Of a stretch of DNA of 64,000 bases, positions 53,532 to 62,157 are shown piece after piece. The translations under genes and the position numbers were made by a program. Every line of letters begins with the position of its first letter. Position 1 is the first letter of the stretch. The stretch spans positions 1,240,001-1,304,000 of the forward strand of contig NZ_JBHUNX010000001.1 in assembly GCF_042685645.1 (NCBI RefSeq), written 5' to 3'. The notes under the pieces are model-generated. The model was not told the DNA's origin and made no database searches. It was given only the letters and a program-made list of their open reading frames with translations. The DNA is from Salininema proteolyticum. GTDB lineage: Bacteria > Actinomycetota > Actinomycetes > Mycobacteriales > Micromonosporaceae.

Positions 53532-54333
53532 AAGAAACTGGCTCGTCCACCTCGCGCTGGCGCTCATCTGCTTCCTGCTGTGCGCGCCCATCCTCTACGC
53601 GGTCCTGGGCGCCACCCAGAACAACGCGCAGCTGCTGGGCTTCCAGCTCTATCCCGGCGACAAGCTCGCCGACAACTGGTCCGTGGTGTGGGGCGACCGC
53701 GATCTGTGGCGCTACATGCTCAACTCACTGATCATGGCGCTCATCATCGCCGCGGGCAAGGTCGTCACCGGCATCCTGGCGGGACTGGCGTTCGTCTACT
53801 TCCGCTTCCCCGGGCGCTGGATCGTGTTCTTCTTCGTCCTGGTGACCCTCATGATGCCCACCGAGGTGTCGATCCTGGCGCTGTTCAAGATCACCGACGA
53901 CCTCGGCATGACCAACAACATCGCCGGTCTGACCGTCCCGTTCCTCGCCTCGGCCACGGCGGCGTTCCTCTTCCGGCAGCACTTCGCGAACCTGCCGGGG
54001 AACCTCGTCGAGGCCGCGCAACTGGACGGGGCCAACCCCTTCCAGTTCCTGACGCGCGTGCTCGTCCCGCTGTCGTGGAACGTCATCGGCGCCCTGGCGG
54101 TACTGCAGTTCCTCTTCGGATGGAACATGTACCTCTGGCCGCTGCTGACGGTGACCGACCGCGACGAACAGGTCGTCCAGGTCGGACTCGCGACCCTGCA
54201 ACAGGCGGGGGAGGGGCAGATGTACGGTCCGCTCCTGCTGGGGGCCCTGGTGGCCTCGATCCCCCCGATCCTGGTGTTCATCGCCCTGCAGAAGCCCTTC
54301 ACGGCCGGCATGGCGGTCAACCCCGACAAATAG
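53521..54333 (+). CDS. ugpE: Ugp/MalG-like ABC permease
   Basis: A 270-residue second permease subunit of normal length. It has about six helices and the EAA motif EAAQLDGANPFQFLTRVLVP. The ATG at 53521 overlaps the preceding gene by 11 bases, implying translational coupling. With ugpA and ugpB it forms a carbohydrate- or glycerophosphodiester-uptake system; the energising ATPase must lie elsewhere. Confidence 0.92.
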   Translation: MATRRNWLVHLALALICFLLCAPILYAVLGATQNNAQLLGFQLYPGDKLADNWSVVWGDRDLWRYMLNSLIMALIIAAGKVVTGILAGLAFVYFRFPGRWIVFFFVLVTLMMPTEVSILALFKITDDLGMTNNIAGLTVPFLASATAAFLFRQHFANLPGNLVEAAQLDGANPFQFLTRVLVPLSWNVIGALAVLQFLFGWNMYLWPLLTVTDRDEQVVQVGLATLQQAGEGQMYGPLLLGALVASIPPILVFIALQKPFTAGMAVNPDK

Positions 54334-54347
54334 AGCGGAGAGGCCCC

Positions 54348-54388
54348 GACCCGCGTCGCCGACGACCGTCCGGCGGCGCGGGTCTTCC
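54348..54388 (+). terminator. hairpin after ugpE
   Basis: GACCCGCG...CGCGGGTC arms, extended inward by TCGCCG/CGGCGG with a mismatch, lie 15 bases past the ugpE stop and are followed by TTCC. Likely terminator, with a weak T tract. Confidence 0.55.
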
Positions 54389-54553
54389 GCTCCGCGACCC
54401 ACCCCGCACGCCCGCTCCCGGCAGATCCCGAGTAGGTAACAGAGTGGTCACGAAAACTCGGTAAATACTTTCTGAACTGGGAAAATGTCCTAGGCGGAAA
54501 GGGGAATCCACGATATTATCGGGCCGAACCCGAGAGAACCCGGTGGTATCCCC

Positions 54554-56581
54554 ATGACCCAGTCCGCCCAGGCGGATTCCGTCGCGAAGCACTCGCGGCC
54601 GCCCGCCGAGCACCGACGCCTGACCGAGGCCGACGGCCTGCGGGGCCTGGCAATCCTCGTCATCGCCGTCTACCACATATGGTTCAACCGCGTGTCCGGC
54701 GGCGTGGACGTCTTCCTCCTGCTGTCCGGCTTCTTCATCACCGCCAGCCTGCTGCGCGGCCTCGAGTCCGGTCGCGGCGTCGGCTACCGCCGCTTCCTCG
54801 CCCGCATCGTCCGCCGCATCCTCCCCGCCTCCCACTTCGTCGTCCTCTGCTGCCTCGCCATCGCCTTCTTCTGGCTGGCCGCCTCCACGTGGGAGCAGAC
54901 CATCGGCGACGCCCTCTCGGCGGCCCTGTTCACCTCCAACTGGTGGTTCGCCGACCAGTCGGTGGACTACCTCTCGACCAACAACGGCGCCAGCGTCGTC
55001 CAGCACTACTGGTCCCTCGCCGTCCAGATGCAGTTCTACCTGATCTGGCCGCTCCTCCTGGGCGCCCTGTACTTCGGGGCGAAGCGCCTGGGCTGGAACT
55101 TCCGCGTCGTCACGGCCGTCGCGTTCGCCGCGATCCTCGCGTCCTCCCTCGCCTTCGCCCAGTGGGCCATCGGGTTCGACCAGGCCTACACCTATTTCGA
55201 CACCCGCGCCCGCCTGTGGGAGTTCGCCTTCGGGGGGCTTCTGGCGCTGGCCGCGGTGAAGGTCAGGCCCTTCCGCGGAGCCGGGGCGCTGTCCTGGATC
55301 GGGCTCGCCGGGCTCCTGGCGGCGGGGTTCCTCGTTGAGGGACGCGCCTATCCCGGCGTCGGGGCGCTGGTCCCCGTCGGGGCCGCTTCGCTGATCCTCG
55401 TGTCCGCGCTCGCCGCGCCGCGGTCCGGCGCGGGAAGACTGCTGTCGACCGGGCCGATGCGGTGGCTCGGGAACCACGCCTTCTCCCTGTACCTGTGGCA
55501 CTGGCCCCTCCTCGTCCTCTACCTGACGCGGACCGGGCGCGACGCCGCCACCGTTCCCGCCGGGATCGCCATCATCCTGGCCGCCACGGTGCTGGCTGCG
55601 GGCACCCGGTGGCTGTTCGACCGGCGCATTCCGAAACTCGGGTGGGGGCAGCGGTCCCTCCTCGGCGCCTACGCCTTCGGCGCAGCGACCATATCCGCGG
55701 TGCTGATGGTCGGCGTGAGCTTCGCCGCCGCCGTCCACGTCAAGACGAAGGACGGCATGGTGCCGGCCGCGGGGCACGAGTACCCCGGCGCGGAGGAACT
55801 GGCGGAGGAGGAGCCCGAAGCGGTGGACGACTTCCGGCCCACGACCCTCGCCGCCGCGGACGACATGCCGAAGCGCTCCGACGAGTGCAACCAGAGCATG
55901 GTCGGCTACGAGGTCGTCGAGTGCCGTTTCGGGGCGGAGCGGGAGACGGCGGAGAAGACCGTCGTCATGTACGGGGCCTCGAAGATCTGGCACTGGTTCC
56001 CGGCCATGGAGCAGATCGCCGAGGACCGGGGCTGGCACCTGGTCACCTACATCAAGAACGCCTGCCGGACGGTGATCGACCAGCCCAACGACAGGGAAGA
56101 GCGCTACAAGTCCTGCGACGCGTGGAACGACGACGCGACTGAGTCCATCCTGGAGCAGGATCCGGACATGGTGTTCATGCTGGGGTCGCGCGTCGGGTAT
56201 GACGCCGTCGAGAGCCATCCCGACTTCGAGGAGCGGTGGGAGCCGTTCATGGAGCGGGACATCGACGTCGTGGCGGTGCGCGACACCCCCAGCCCCCGAT
56301 TCGACATTCCGGCCTGCGTGGACATCAACGGGCCCGAGAGCGGGGAGTGCACGGTCGACCGCGACTCCTACTATCCCGATCCCGAGGAGTTCTACGAGGT
56401 CGGGATCCTGGAGGGCGTGTCGAAGATCGACCTGACCGACTTCATCTGCGACGAGTCGGTCTGCCGTCCCGTGGTGGGGAACGTGCTCGTCTACCGGGAC
56501 GACGCGCACATGACGGCCACGTTCGCCGAGACCTTGAGGCCCTACCTGGAGGAGCGGATACTGGAGGCGCTCGACTGGTAG
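54554..56581 (+). CDS. OafA-type membrane acyltransferase with SGNH-like C-terminal domain
   Basis: A 675-residue protein. Residues 30-400 are an acyltransferase-3 domain with ten to eleven helices. The start EADGLRGLAILVIAVYHIWF has the catalytic His, GGVDVFLLLSGFFIT is typical, and RFLARIVRRILP follows. The C-terminal 250 residues are an extracytoplasmic SGNH-like domain, with the nucleophile block written VVMYGASKIWHWFPAM instead of the usual GDSHxxxW, and RDDAHMTATFA as the Asp-His block. It may O-acetylate cell-wall or secreted glycans. AT-rich DNA with a possible promoter (GATATTAT) lies just upstream. Confidence 0.88.
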   Translation: MTQSAQADSVAKHSRPPAEHRRLTEADGLRGLAILVIAVYHIWFNRVSGGVDVFLLLSGFFITASLLRGLESGRGVGYRRFLARIVRRILPASHFVVLCCLAIAFFWLAASTWEQTIGDALSAALFTSNWWFADQSVDYLSTNNGASVVQHYWSLAVQMQFYLIWPLLLGALYFGAKRLGWNFRVVTAVAFAAILASSLAFAQWAIGFDQAYTYFDTRARLWEFAFGGLLALAAVKVRPFRGAGALSWIGLAGLLAAGFLVEGRAYPGVGALVPVGAASLILVSALAAPRSGAGRLLSTGPMRWLGNHAFSLYLWHWPLLVLYLTRTGRDAATVPAGIAIILAATVLAAGTRWLFDRRIPKLGWGQRSLLGAYAFGAATISAVLMVGVSFAAAVHVKTKDGMVPAAGHEYPGAEELAEEEPEAVDDFRPTTLAAADDMPKRSDECNQSMVGYEVVECRFGAERETAEKTVVMYGASKIWHWFPAMEQIAEDRGWHLVTYIKNACRTVIDQPNDREERYKSCDAWNDDATESILEQDPDMVFMLGSRVGYDAVESHPDFEERWEPFMERDIDVVAVRDTPSPRFDIPACVDINGPESGECTVDRDSYYPDPEEFYEVGILEGVSKIDLTDFICDESVCRPVVGNVLVYRDDAHMTATFAETLRPYLEERILEALDW

Positions 56582-56638
56582 CGCCGCCCGCCCGGGAGTA
56601 CAGTCGGCACTGAGACCCCGCAGGGAAGGAGGGCGACC

Positions 56639-57010
56639 GTGAGACCGGTGTTCGTCTTCGACGGCGACTGTGCTTTCTGCACCAGGTGCGCGGAGTTCGT
56701 TAGGCGGCGTGTGCGCACCGAGGCCGAGGTGCTTCCCTGGCAGGAGGCCGATCTCGGCGAACTCGGACTGTCCCTCGAGGACGTCGAGGGCGCCGTCCAA
56801 TGGGTCGACTCCGACATCCGAGCGGCCGGACCGGACGCGATCGCGGTGCTGCTGCGCCGGGCCCAGTGGTACTGGAAGCCGATCGGGGCGCTGCTGTCGC
56901 TCTCGCTGGTCTCCCGGCTGGCCTGGCCGGTCTACCGTCTCGTGGCCCGCAATCGGCACCGCATGCCCGGCGGCACGCCCGCCTGCGCGGTCGAACAGCC
57001 GCCGGCATAA
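56639..57010 (+). CDS. DCC-family thiol-disulfide oxidoreductase-like protein (DUF393)
   Basis: A 123-residue protein starting MRPVFVFDGDCAFCTRCAEF, the DxDCxxC motif that defines the DCC family. The conserved C-terminal helix SRLAWPVYRLVARNRHRMPG is present. The family is predicted to have a thioredoxin-like fold, function unproven. The GTG at 56639 has AAGGAGGGCG upstream. It lies 57 bases after the acyltransferase gene and may be co-transcribed. Confidence 0.92.
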   Translation: MRPVFVFDGDCAFCTRCAEFVRRRVRTEAEVLPWQEADLGELGLSLEDVEGAVQWVDSDIRAAGPDAIAVLLRRAQWYWKPIGALLSLSLVSRLAWPVYRLVARNRHRMPGGTPACAVEQPPA

Positions 57011-57062
57011 GCCCTCCGGCGCCGGGCGCCCGTAGCCGACGGAACGGCCTTACGAGCCGGGC

Positions 57063-57296
57063 TTACCGGAACGCCCGTTCGCTGACCATGCCGGCCGCGG
57101 TGGCCTTGGCGATCAGCTGCCTGTTGTTCTCGGAGTCAAATGCCGCCCGCATCGCGCCCAGGCGGCGTCTGACCGTGCTCTCCGATACCCCGAGCCAGAG
57201 CCCGGCCTCGGTGAGGTCGTCGGCGGCGATATACGCCTCCAGAGTCCGCCGCTGCATCGTTGTGAACGGAAAAGTCGGCGAGGATGTGCGGTTCAT
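57063..57296 (-). CDS. stand-alone LuxR-type helix-turn-helix protein
   Basis: A 77-residue protein consisting almost only of a LuxR/NarL-type DNA-binding domain: QRRTLEAYIAADDLTEAGLW, then LGVSESTVRRRLGAMRAAF. There is no receiver or ligand-binding domain. The ATG at 57296 (MNRTSSPTFPFTT) is the most plausible start; the longer frame upstream overlaps intergenic DNA. It is divergent from a small secreted protein gene 247 bases away, which it might control. Function is inferred only. Confidence 0.75.
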   Translation of the reverse strand: MNRTSSPTFPFTTMQRRTLEAYIAADDLTEAGLWLGVSESTVRRRLGAMRAAFDSENNRQLIAKATAAGMVSERAFR

Positions 57297-57543
57297 CGGG
57301 GGAGTCCTCGGTTCTCGGCATTCGGGGTTCGGGACGTTGTGGACACCATAGCGAGGAGTTCTCCGAGTGGCAACCCGAGATGCTGAGTGAATACCTGAAC
57401 TCTGGTGCTCGATTCCGTGCGCACGGTATTGCATTCTCGTCATACGTATCAATACGATGATGGCGGTCGACGGGACCGAGCTTGCGACTTTAGCCCGCCG
57501 ACCGGACTGAACCATTGCCATCACTCCGGAAGGGAGACAGACC
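57297..57543. other. AT-richer divergent promoter region
   Basis: The spacer between the HTH gene and the secreted-protein gene is less GC-rich than its surroundings and contains CGTAT-CA-ATACG at 57445-57456, a perfect small palindrome and candidate operator. No other gene is seen. Confidence 0.45.
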
Positions 57544-57939
57544 ATGGTCGGACACACCAAGGATAGGCGAAGAGGGCGTCTTGCCGGAAGGCTGGTCGCC
57601 GCCGTGATAGGACTGGTGGCCGTCGCCGGCCCGTCTACCGCGCTGGCGGCTCAGGGTACCGGCGGCGACATCGGTACACAGGCCAGTTGCGGTGATACCG
57701 AGGACGTCTACATCAACGGCGGGGAAGCGCACTGGACCATCAACTGCAGCGGTGGCGAGACGACGATCTCGGGATGGCACAAGGACACCAAGGCCGACGG
57801 CCGCTGCGTCCAGGTCTACGGCTCGGTATCGGGAAACTCGTTCATCACGCCCAGGGCCTGTCCTTCGGGGGAACGGGAGATCTGGTCCCGGACCGTCTCC
57901 GGCACCAGCAACATCAAGGTGTATGCCCGCACTCTTTAG
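57544..57939 (+). CDS. small secreted hypothetical protein
   Basis: A 131-residue exported protein. The signal peptide is residues 1-36 (RRRGRLAGRLVAAVIGLVAV...STALA). The mature part of about 95 residues has four cysteines (ASCGDTE, INCSGGE, RCVQVYG, RACPSGE) and a beta-rich pattern such as HWTINCSGGETTISGWHKD and VYGSVSGNSF. I do not recognise the family. AGGGAGA lies six bases before the start. A hairpin terminator follows. It is divergent from a HTH-only regulator. Confidence 0.78.
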   Translation: MVGHTKDRRRGRLAGRLVAAVIGLVAVAGPSTALAAQGTGGDIGTQASCGDTEDVYINGGEAHWTINCSGGETTISGWHKDTKADGRCVQVYGSVSGNSFITPRACPSGEREIWSRTVSGTSNIKVYARTL

Positions 57940-57950
57940 GCGAGCGAGTT

Positions 57951-57992
57951 GAGGTCAGGGGGGCGCGGTCAGGCGAGCCCCCTGACCTCTTC
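57951..57992 (+). terminator. terminator after the small secreted protein
   Basis: Perfect 12-base arms GAGGTCAGGGGG and CCCCCTGACCTC with a 15-base loop begin 12 bases past the stop and are followed by TTCC. It lies between convergent genes and could act in both directions. Confidence 0.8.
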
Positions 57993-58131
57993 CTGCGCGG
58001 TCGAACAGCCCTCACTGTCCGAGGGCTGAACTCCGATCCGGGGGAGGGCCGTACTCGGCCTCGGCACGGGCGCCGTTCCCGCATCCCTCGGCGCGAAACG
58101 GGACCGGCCGAGGGCGGGGGAGCGCCCGGCC

Positions 58132-59304
58132 CTAATCCTGTCCCGCGGCGAAGTACGTATCCAGCTCCTCCGGCACCGGGGCGACGTCCACGGGCTCGCT
58201 GCCGTTGCGAATCGACTCTGTGGCGGCGACTCCCGCGGCGACCGCGTCGCGCGCGGCGACGGGAGAGGTATCGGTTTTCCCACCCTCGACGACAAAACGG
58301 AGGAACTCGTCGATCAGGGCCGCGTCCGCACCGCCGTGACCGCCCTCGGCCTCGGGGATCGCAACGGTCAGGTCCCCCTCGGGATCCCAGCCGCGCCTGC
58401 CGGCGTTCCACACCTTGACGTGCCCGCCCGGCCCGTTGCCGAAGTTCTCTATCCGGCCCTCGGTCCCGATGACGGTGTAGTTGCGCCAGTAGTCGGGAGT
58501 GTAGTGGCACTGCTGGTAGGAGGCCTGGACCCCGTTGCGCAGCCGCATGAGCACCATGGAGAGGTCCTCCACGTCGATCACGGGGTGGAGCTCCTTCTGG
58601 GCGAGCGGCGGCCAGTGGGTCTCTGGGGAGAACCAGTCGGGGGCCTTGGAACCCGGCGCTGCCTGGCGCGACTCGACGCGGTCGTAGACGCTGAGCTTGC
58701 CCATGGCGGTGACCCGCTCGGTGGACGCCCCCGCGAGCCAGTGGACGACGTCGATATCGTGGCTGCCCTTCTGCAGCAGCAGACCCGTGGTGTTGGCGCG
58801 CTCGGCGTGCCAGTCCTTGAAGTAGAAGTCGCCGCCGTGCCCTACGAAGTGCCGGCACCAGACCGCCTCGACCTCGCCGACGGCCCCGTCCAGGACGAGG
58901 TCGCGCATGGTCCTCACGACCGGCATGTGCCGCATATTGTGCCCCACGTACAGCCGCGTGCCGTAGGTGCGGGCGGCGTTCAGCAGGCGGTCGCAGTCGG
59001 CGGTGGTGATCGCGAGCGGCTTCTCCATGAACACGGGCTTCCCCGCGGCGAGCGCCTGCAGCCCGAGGTGAATATGCGTGTGGTCGGGGGTGAGCAGGAG
59101 GACCGCGTCGACGGAGGAGGAGAGCAGCCCGTCGAAGGAGGAGTGCGTCCTGACCGAGGCGCCGAATGCCTCCCGCGCCCAGTCGAAGACGGTGGTGTCG
59201 GGGTCGCAGACGTCGGTGACGAGGACGTCCCGGTCGGGGCGGTGGGCTTCGACGGCGAGGGACCGGCGCAGCCCCAGCCCGGCGACTCCGAGGGACAAGG
59301 ACAT
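58132..59304 (-). CDS. Gfo/Idh/MocA-family oxidoreductase
   Basis: A 390-residue NAD(P)-dependent sugar or inositol dehydrogenase-type protein. The Rossmann start is LSLGVAGLGLRRSLAVEAH, the DHTHIHLGLQAL and FMEKPLAITTADC motifs include the conserved EKP lysine, and the C-terminal domain has SHDIDVVHWLAG. The substrate is unknown. A hairpin lies upstream, separating it from the MFS gene, so it is probably a separate transcript. Confidence 0.92.
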   Translation of the reverse strand: MSLSLGVAGLGLRRSLAVEAHRPDRDVLVTDVCDPDTTVFDWAREAFGASVRTHSSFDGLLSSSVDAVLLLTPDHTHIHLGLQALAAGKPVFMEKPLAITTADCDRLLNAARTYGTRLYVGHNMRHMPVVRTMRDLVLDGAVGEVEAVWCRHFVGHGGDFYFKDWHAERANTTGLLLQKGSHDIDVVHWLAGASTERVTAMGKLSVYDRVESRQAAPGSKAPDWFSPETHWPPLAQKELHPVIDVEDLSMVLMRLRNGVQASYQQCHYTPDYWRNYTVIGTEGRIENFGNGPGGHVKVWNAGRRGWDPEGDLTVAIPEAEGGHGGADAALIDEFLRFVVEGGKTDTSPVAARDAVAAGVAATESIRNGSEPVDVAPVPEELDTYFAAGQD

Positions 59305-59349
59305 GAGGGAACCTCCTGTATTTCGGCGCTGTACAGCAAGATACAGAAA

Positions 59350-59381
59350 GGGCGGGGAGTCCCTCGAGGGACTCCCCGCCC
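59350..59381 (-). terminator. terminator after the Bcr/CflA transporter
   Basis: A perfect 16-base inverted repeat, GGGCGGGGAGTCCCTC with its complement, is followed on the minus strand by TTTC. It lies about 90 bases past the MFS stop and just upstream of the oxidoreductase gene. Confidence 0.8.
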
Positions 59382-59472
59382 CGAAACGATCGGCAGGTTC
59401 CAGGCGTTCCGCCTGCGCCTCAACCGGTCACACGGTAAGCGTTTCCAAAGCCGCGCGCCCCGGGCCCACCGG

Positions 59473-60750
59473 TCACGCGGCCAGGGCCTGCGGCTCGCGG
59501 TACGCCCGGACGGTCAGCGTGATCATCACCAGCGCCCCCACGAACAGGATCAGCATGCCGGTCGCCATGTGCTGCAGGTTCACCTGGCCGAACATGACCA
59601 GCGCGGGAAGCGCGCCGCCGGCGGCCATCTGCAGCGAACCCATCAGCGCCGACGCCGTCCCGGCCGTGTTCGGCGGCTGCGAGCTCATCGCCAGCGCCCC
59701 CGTGTTGGGGAAGACGATCCCGTTGCCGAACATCATCACCACGATGACCGCCGTCATGGACACGAGGGTCGCCGTCCCGGTCGCCCACAGCCCGAACAGG
59801 GCCAGGACGCCGACGGTCGCCAGGCTCGCGCCGATGATCATCCGCCGCGTCGACGGGATCTTCACCTTCTTCATCAAGAAGATGTTCACCTGGTTGCCCA
59901 GCAGCACCGCGACGGTGCCGATGGCGAAGATGATCGAGTAGACCGTCTCCGAGGCGCCGAACTCCTCCTGCGAGATGAACGAGAACGAGCTGATGTACAC
60001 GAACATCGTCGCGAAGGTGAAGCAGACGGTCATGACGGGGAAGATGAACTGCGGGGTGCGCACCAGGACCCCGACGTCCGACATCAGCGACCGGAGGTGG
60101 ATCTCGCGGCGCTGCGCGGCCGGCAGGCTCTCGGGCAGGAACTTGGCGATCAAGAGCGTCGCCACCAGCGACACCGCGCCCAGGACCAGGAAGATGACCG
60201 GCCACGGCGCCACCAGGATGATCTGCCCGCCGATGATGGGCCCCAGCATCGGGGCCAGCATCGTGATGAACATCATCTTGGAGATGAAGCTGGTCATCGC
60301 GTCGCCCGTGAAGTGGTCGCGGATGACCGCGCGCGAGACGACCATGCCCGCGGCGCCCGCCAGGCCCTGCACGGCGCGGGCCGCGATGAGCGCCCCGGCC
60401 GTCGGGGCGAAGGCGCAGGCGACCGTGGCCAGCGTGAAGACGGTCATCCCGATCAGCAGCGGGCCGCGGCGCCCGAACCGGTCGGACAGCGGGCCGATGA
60501 GCGCCTGGCCCACGGCGAGGCCGACCATCGACGCCGTCAGCGTCAGCTGGATATAGGCCTCGGTGGTGCCCAGGCCGTCGGCGATGGCCGGGAACGCCGG
60601 AAGGTACATGTCGGTGGAGAGGGGGCCCACGGCGGTGAGGATGCCGAGGACGACGACGAGCAGGACGACGTAGCGCTTGGGGTGGTCGCGCTCGCTGAGT
60701 GGGATCTCGTTCTCGGACACGCTGGTGCTCTGGGAGGCTTGGACGGTCAT
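59473..60750 (-). CDS. MFS multidrug transporter, Bcr/CflA family
   Basis: A 425-residue DHA1-type efflux pump with twelve hydrophobic helices. The first helix ends with LSTDMYLPAFPAIADGLG, the classic Bcr/CflA start, and loop 2-3 has GPLSDRFGRRGPLLIG. The N-terminal 25 residues are polar. The ATG at 60750 has GGAG nearby. The substrate cannot be told from sequence. Confidence 0.93.
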   Translation of the reverse strand: MTVQASQSTSVSENEIPLSERDHPKRYVVLLVVVLGILTAVGPLSTDMYLPAFPAIADGLGTTEAYIQLTLTASMVGLAVGQALIGPLSDRFGRRGPLLIGMTVFTLATVACAFAPTAGALIAARAVQGLAGAAGMVVSRAVIRDHFTGDAMTSFISKMMFITMLAPMLGPIIGGQIILVAPWPVIFLVLGAVSLVATLLIAKFLPESLPAAQRREIHLRSLMSDVGVLVRTPQFIFPVMTVCFTFATMFVYISSFSFISQEEFGASETVYSIIFAIGTVAVLLGNQVNIFLMKKVKIPSTRRMIIGASLATVGVLALFGLWATGTATLVSMTAVIVVMMFGNGIVFPNTGALAMSSQPPNTAGTASALMGSLQMAAGGALPALVMFGQVNLQHMATGMLILFVGALVMITLTVRAYREPQALAA

Positions 60751-60998
60751 TACGCTCGCTCCGGTCGTGGTGTTCGGGTTCGGGGTGGGGGCGCGTCCAA
60801 CACGGCCCCGCGATACCGGACGCAGTGATGGCCCGGTATGAGTGTTGAGTCGGTTTTGAGAGAAGGCCGATCCTGCCGCCGATCGAGGCCCTGTATGAAG
60901 GTTACTAATGAACTAGCCGGACGGCAAGTAGTTTTCGACGGTCGCCGGGGCCTTCTACCTCACACCGCGGTGTGCCCGGCCACTGTTAGCCCGACGAG

Positions 60999-61020
60999 TG
61001 TCGCCCGAGGTCACTAGACT
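60999..61020 (+). promoter_or_regulatory. candidate PafBC/RecA-NDp-type promoter for ruvCAB
   Basis: TGTCG (60999-61003), three bases, eight bases (GAGGTCAC), then TAGACT (61015-61020). This follows the mycobacterial RecA-independent DNA-damage consensus TGTCRgtg-N8-TAnnnT except that GTG reads CCC. It lies 32 bases before the ruvC start. ruvC carries such a promoter in mycobacteria. No LexA box was recognised. Confidence 0.5.
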
Positions 61021-61051
61021 TGACCGGACTCTTTGACTAGAACGGAACCTC

Positions 61052-61564
61052 ATGCGCGTAATGGGAATCGACCCGGGACTCACCCGCTGCGGAGTCGGCG
61101 TCGTGGAGGGCAGCCCGGGCAAGGCCGGGAGGCTCGTCGCCGTGGACGTGATCCGCACCGACTCGAAGGCCGAACTGCCCGAACGGCTGCGGGCCCTGGA
61201 CGCCGGCCTGTCGGCGTTCCTGGAGGAGCACGAGCCGGAGCAGGTCGCCGTGGAGAGGGTCTTCTCCCAGCACAACCTCGCCAGCGTCATCCCCACCGCC
61301 CAGGCCTCCGGGGTCGCCGTGCTCGCAGGGGCCAAGCGCGGCCTGCCCACCGCCACTTACACGCCCTCCGAGGCGAAGGCCGCCGTGTGCGGCAGCGGAA
61401 CCGCCGACAAGAGGCAGGTCACGACGATGGTCACCCGTATACTCCGGTTGGACGCTCCGCCCAAGCCCGCCGACGCGGCCGACGCCCTGGCCCTGGCGAT
61501 CTGCCACCTGTGGAGGGGCGCCCTGAAGAACCGACTGGCACGACAGGCGAGGAGCCCGCGATGA
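61052..61564 (+). CDS. ruvC: crossover junction endodeoxyribonuclease RuvC
   Basis: A 170-residue Holliday-junction resolvase. The RNase H-fold metal ligands are in MGIDPGLTRCG (Asp7), VAVERVFSQHN (Glu) and DAADALALAICH (two Asp). It cuts junctions processed by RuvAB. The stop overlaps the ruvA start (ATGA), giving a coupled ruvC-ruvA-ruvB operon. Confidence 0.96.
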   Translation: MRVMGIDPGLTRCGVGVVEGSPGKAGRLVAVDVIRTDSKAELPERLRALDAGLSAFLEEHEPEQVAVERVFSQHNLASVIPTAQASGVAVLAGAKRGLPTATYTPSEAKAAVCGSGTADKRQVTTMVTRILRLDAPPKPADAADALALAICHLWRGALKNRLARQARSPR

Positions 61565-62157
61565 TCGCGCAACTGACCGGAAGGGTCGCCGCCGTGGCGG
61601 CGGCCTACGCGACGGTGGACGTCGGCGGAGTCGGCTACGCGGTGCACTGCGGATCCTCGACCCTCGCGAACCTCGCCGTCGGGCACGAGCACGTCGTGCA
61701 CGTCTCCACCCGCGTGCGCGAGGACGCCATCACCCTCTACGGCTTCCTGAGCCTGGAGGAGCGCGACCTCTTCGAGCTGCTCCAGACCGCTCAGAAGATA
61801 GGCCCGAGGATCGCGCTCGACGCCGTCGACTCGCTCGGGGTTGAGAAGGTGCGCACCGCCATCGGCCGCGGCGACACCGCCACCCTCTCGCGCATTCCGG
61901 GGGTGGGGAAGAAGAGCGCCGAGCGCATAGTCCTCGACCTGGCCGATAAGATCGGCCCGCTCCCCTCCGACGTCCCCGAGCAGGCCCGGCCCCGGCCCGA
62001 CGAGTGGCGCCTCCAGGTCTCGCAGGGCATCCAGGCGCTGGGCTGGAGCGCCAAGGAGGCCGAGGCCGCCATCAAGGAGCTGGACACGGACGGCGCCACC
62101 CCCGGCGACGTGCCGGCCCTGCTCAAGCAAGCCATCCGACTCCTGGGAAAGAAGTAG
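61561..62157 (+). CDS. ruvA: Holliday junction branch-migration protein RuvA
   Basis: A 198-residue junction-binding protein. Domain I begins MIAQLTGRVAAVAAAYATVD; the helix-hairpin-helix region is LLQTAQKIGPRIAL and IPGVGKKSAERIVLDL; the C-terminal RuvB-contact domain ends LKQAIRLLGKK. The ATG at 61561 overlaps ruvC by four bases, and ruvB starts immediately after its stop. It tetramerises on four-way DNA junctions and loads RuvB. Confidence 0.96.
   Translation: MIAQLTGRVAAVAAAYATVDVGGVGYAVHCGSSTLANLAVGHEHVVHVSTRVREDAITLYGFLSLEERDLFELLQTAQKIGPRIALDAVDSLGVEKVRTAIGRGDTATLSRIPGVGKKSAERIVLDLADKIGPLPSDVPEQARPRPDEWRLQVSQGIQALGWSAKEAEAAIKELDTDGATPGDVPALLKQAIRLLGKK

Noticed and set aside
50784..53591. 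935-codon frame on the minus strand
   Set aside because: Antisense shadow of the ugp genes, which have signal peptides, helices and family motifs on the plus strand.
54317..56959. 880-codon frame on the minus strand
   Set aside because: Antisense shadow of the acyltransferase and DCC genes, with no recognisable motif.
58336..60828. 830-codon frame on the plus strand
   Set aside because: Antisense shadow of the Gfo/Idh oxidoreductase and Bcr/CflA pump genes, both firmly identified.
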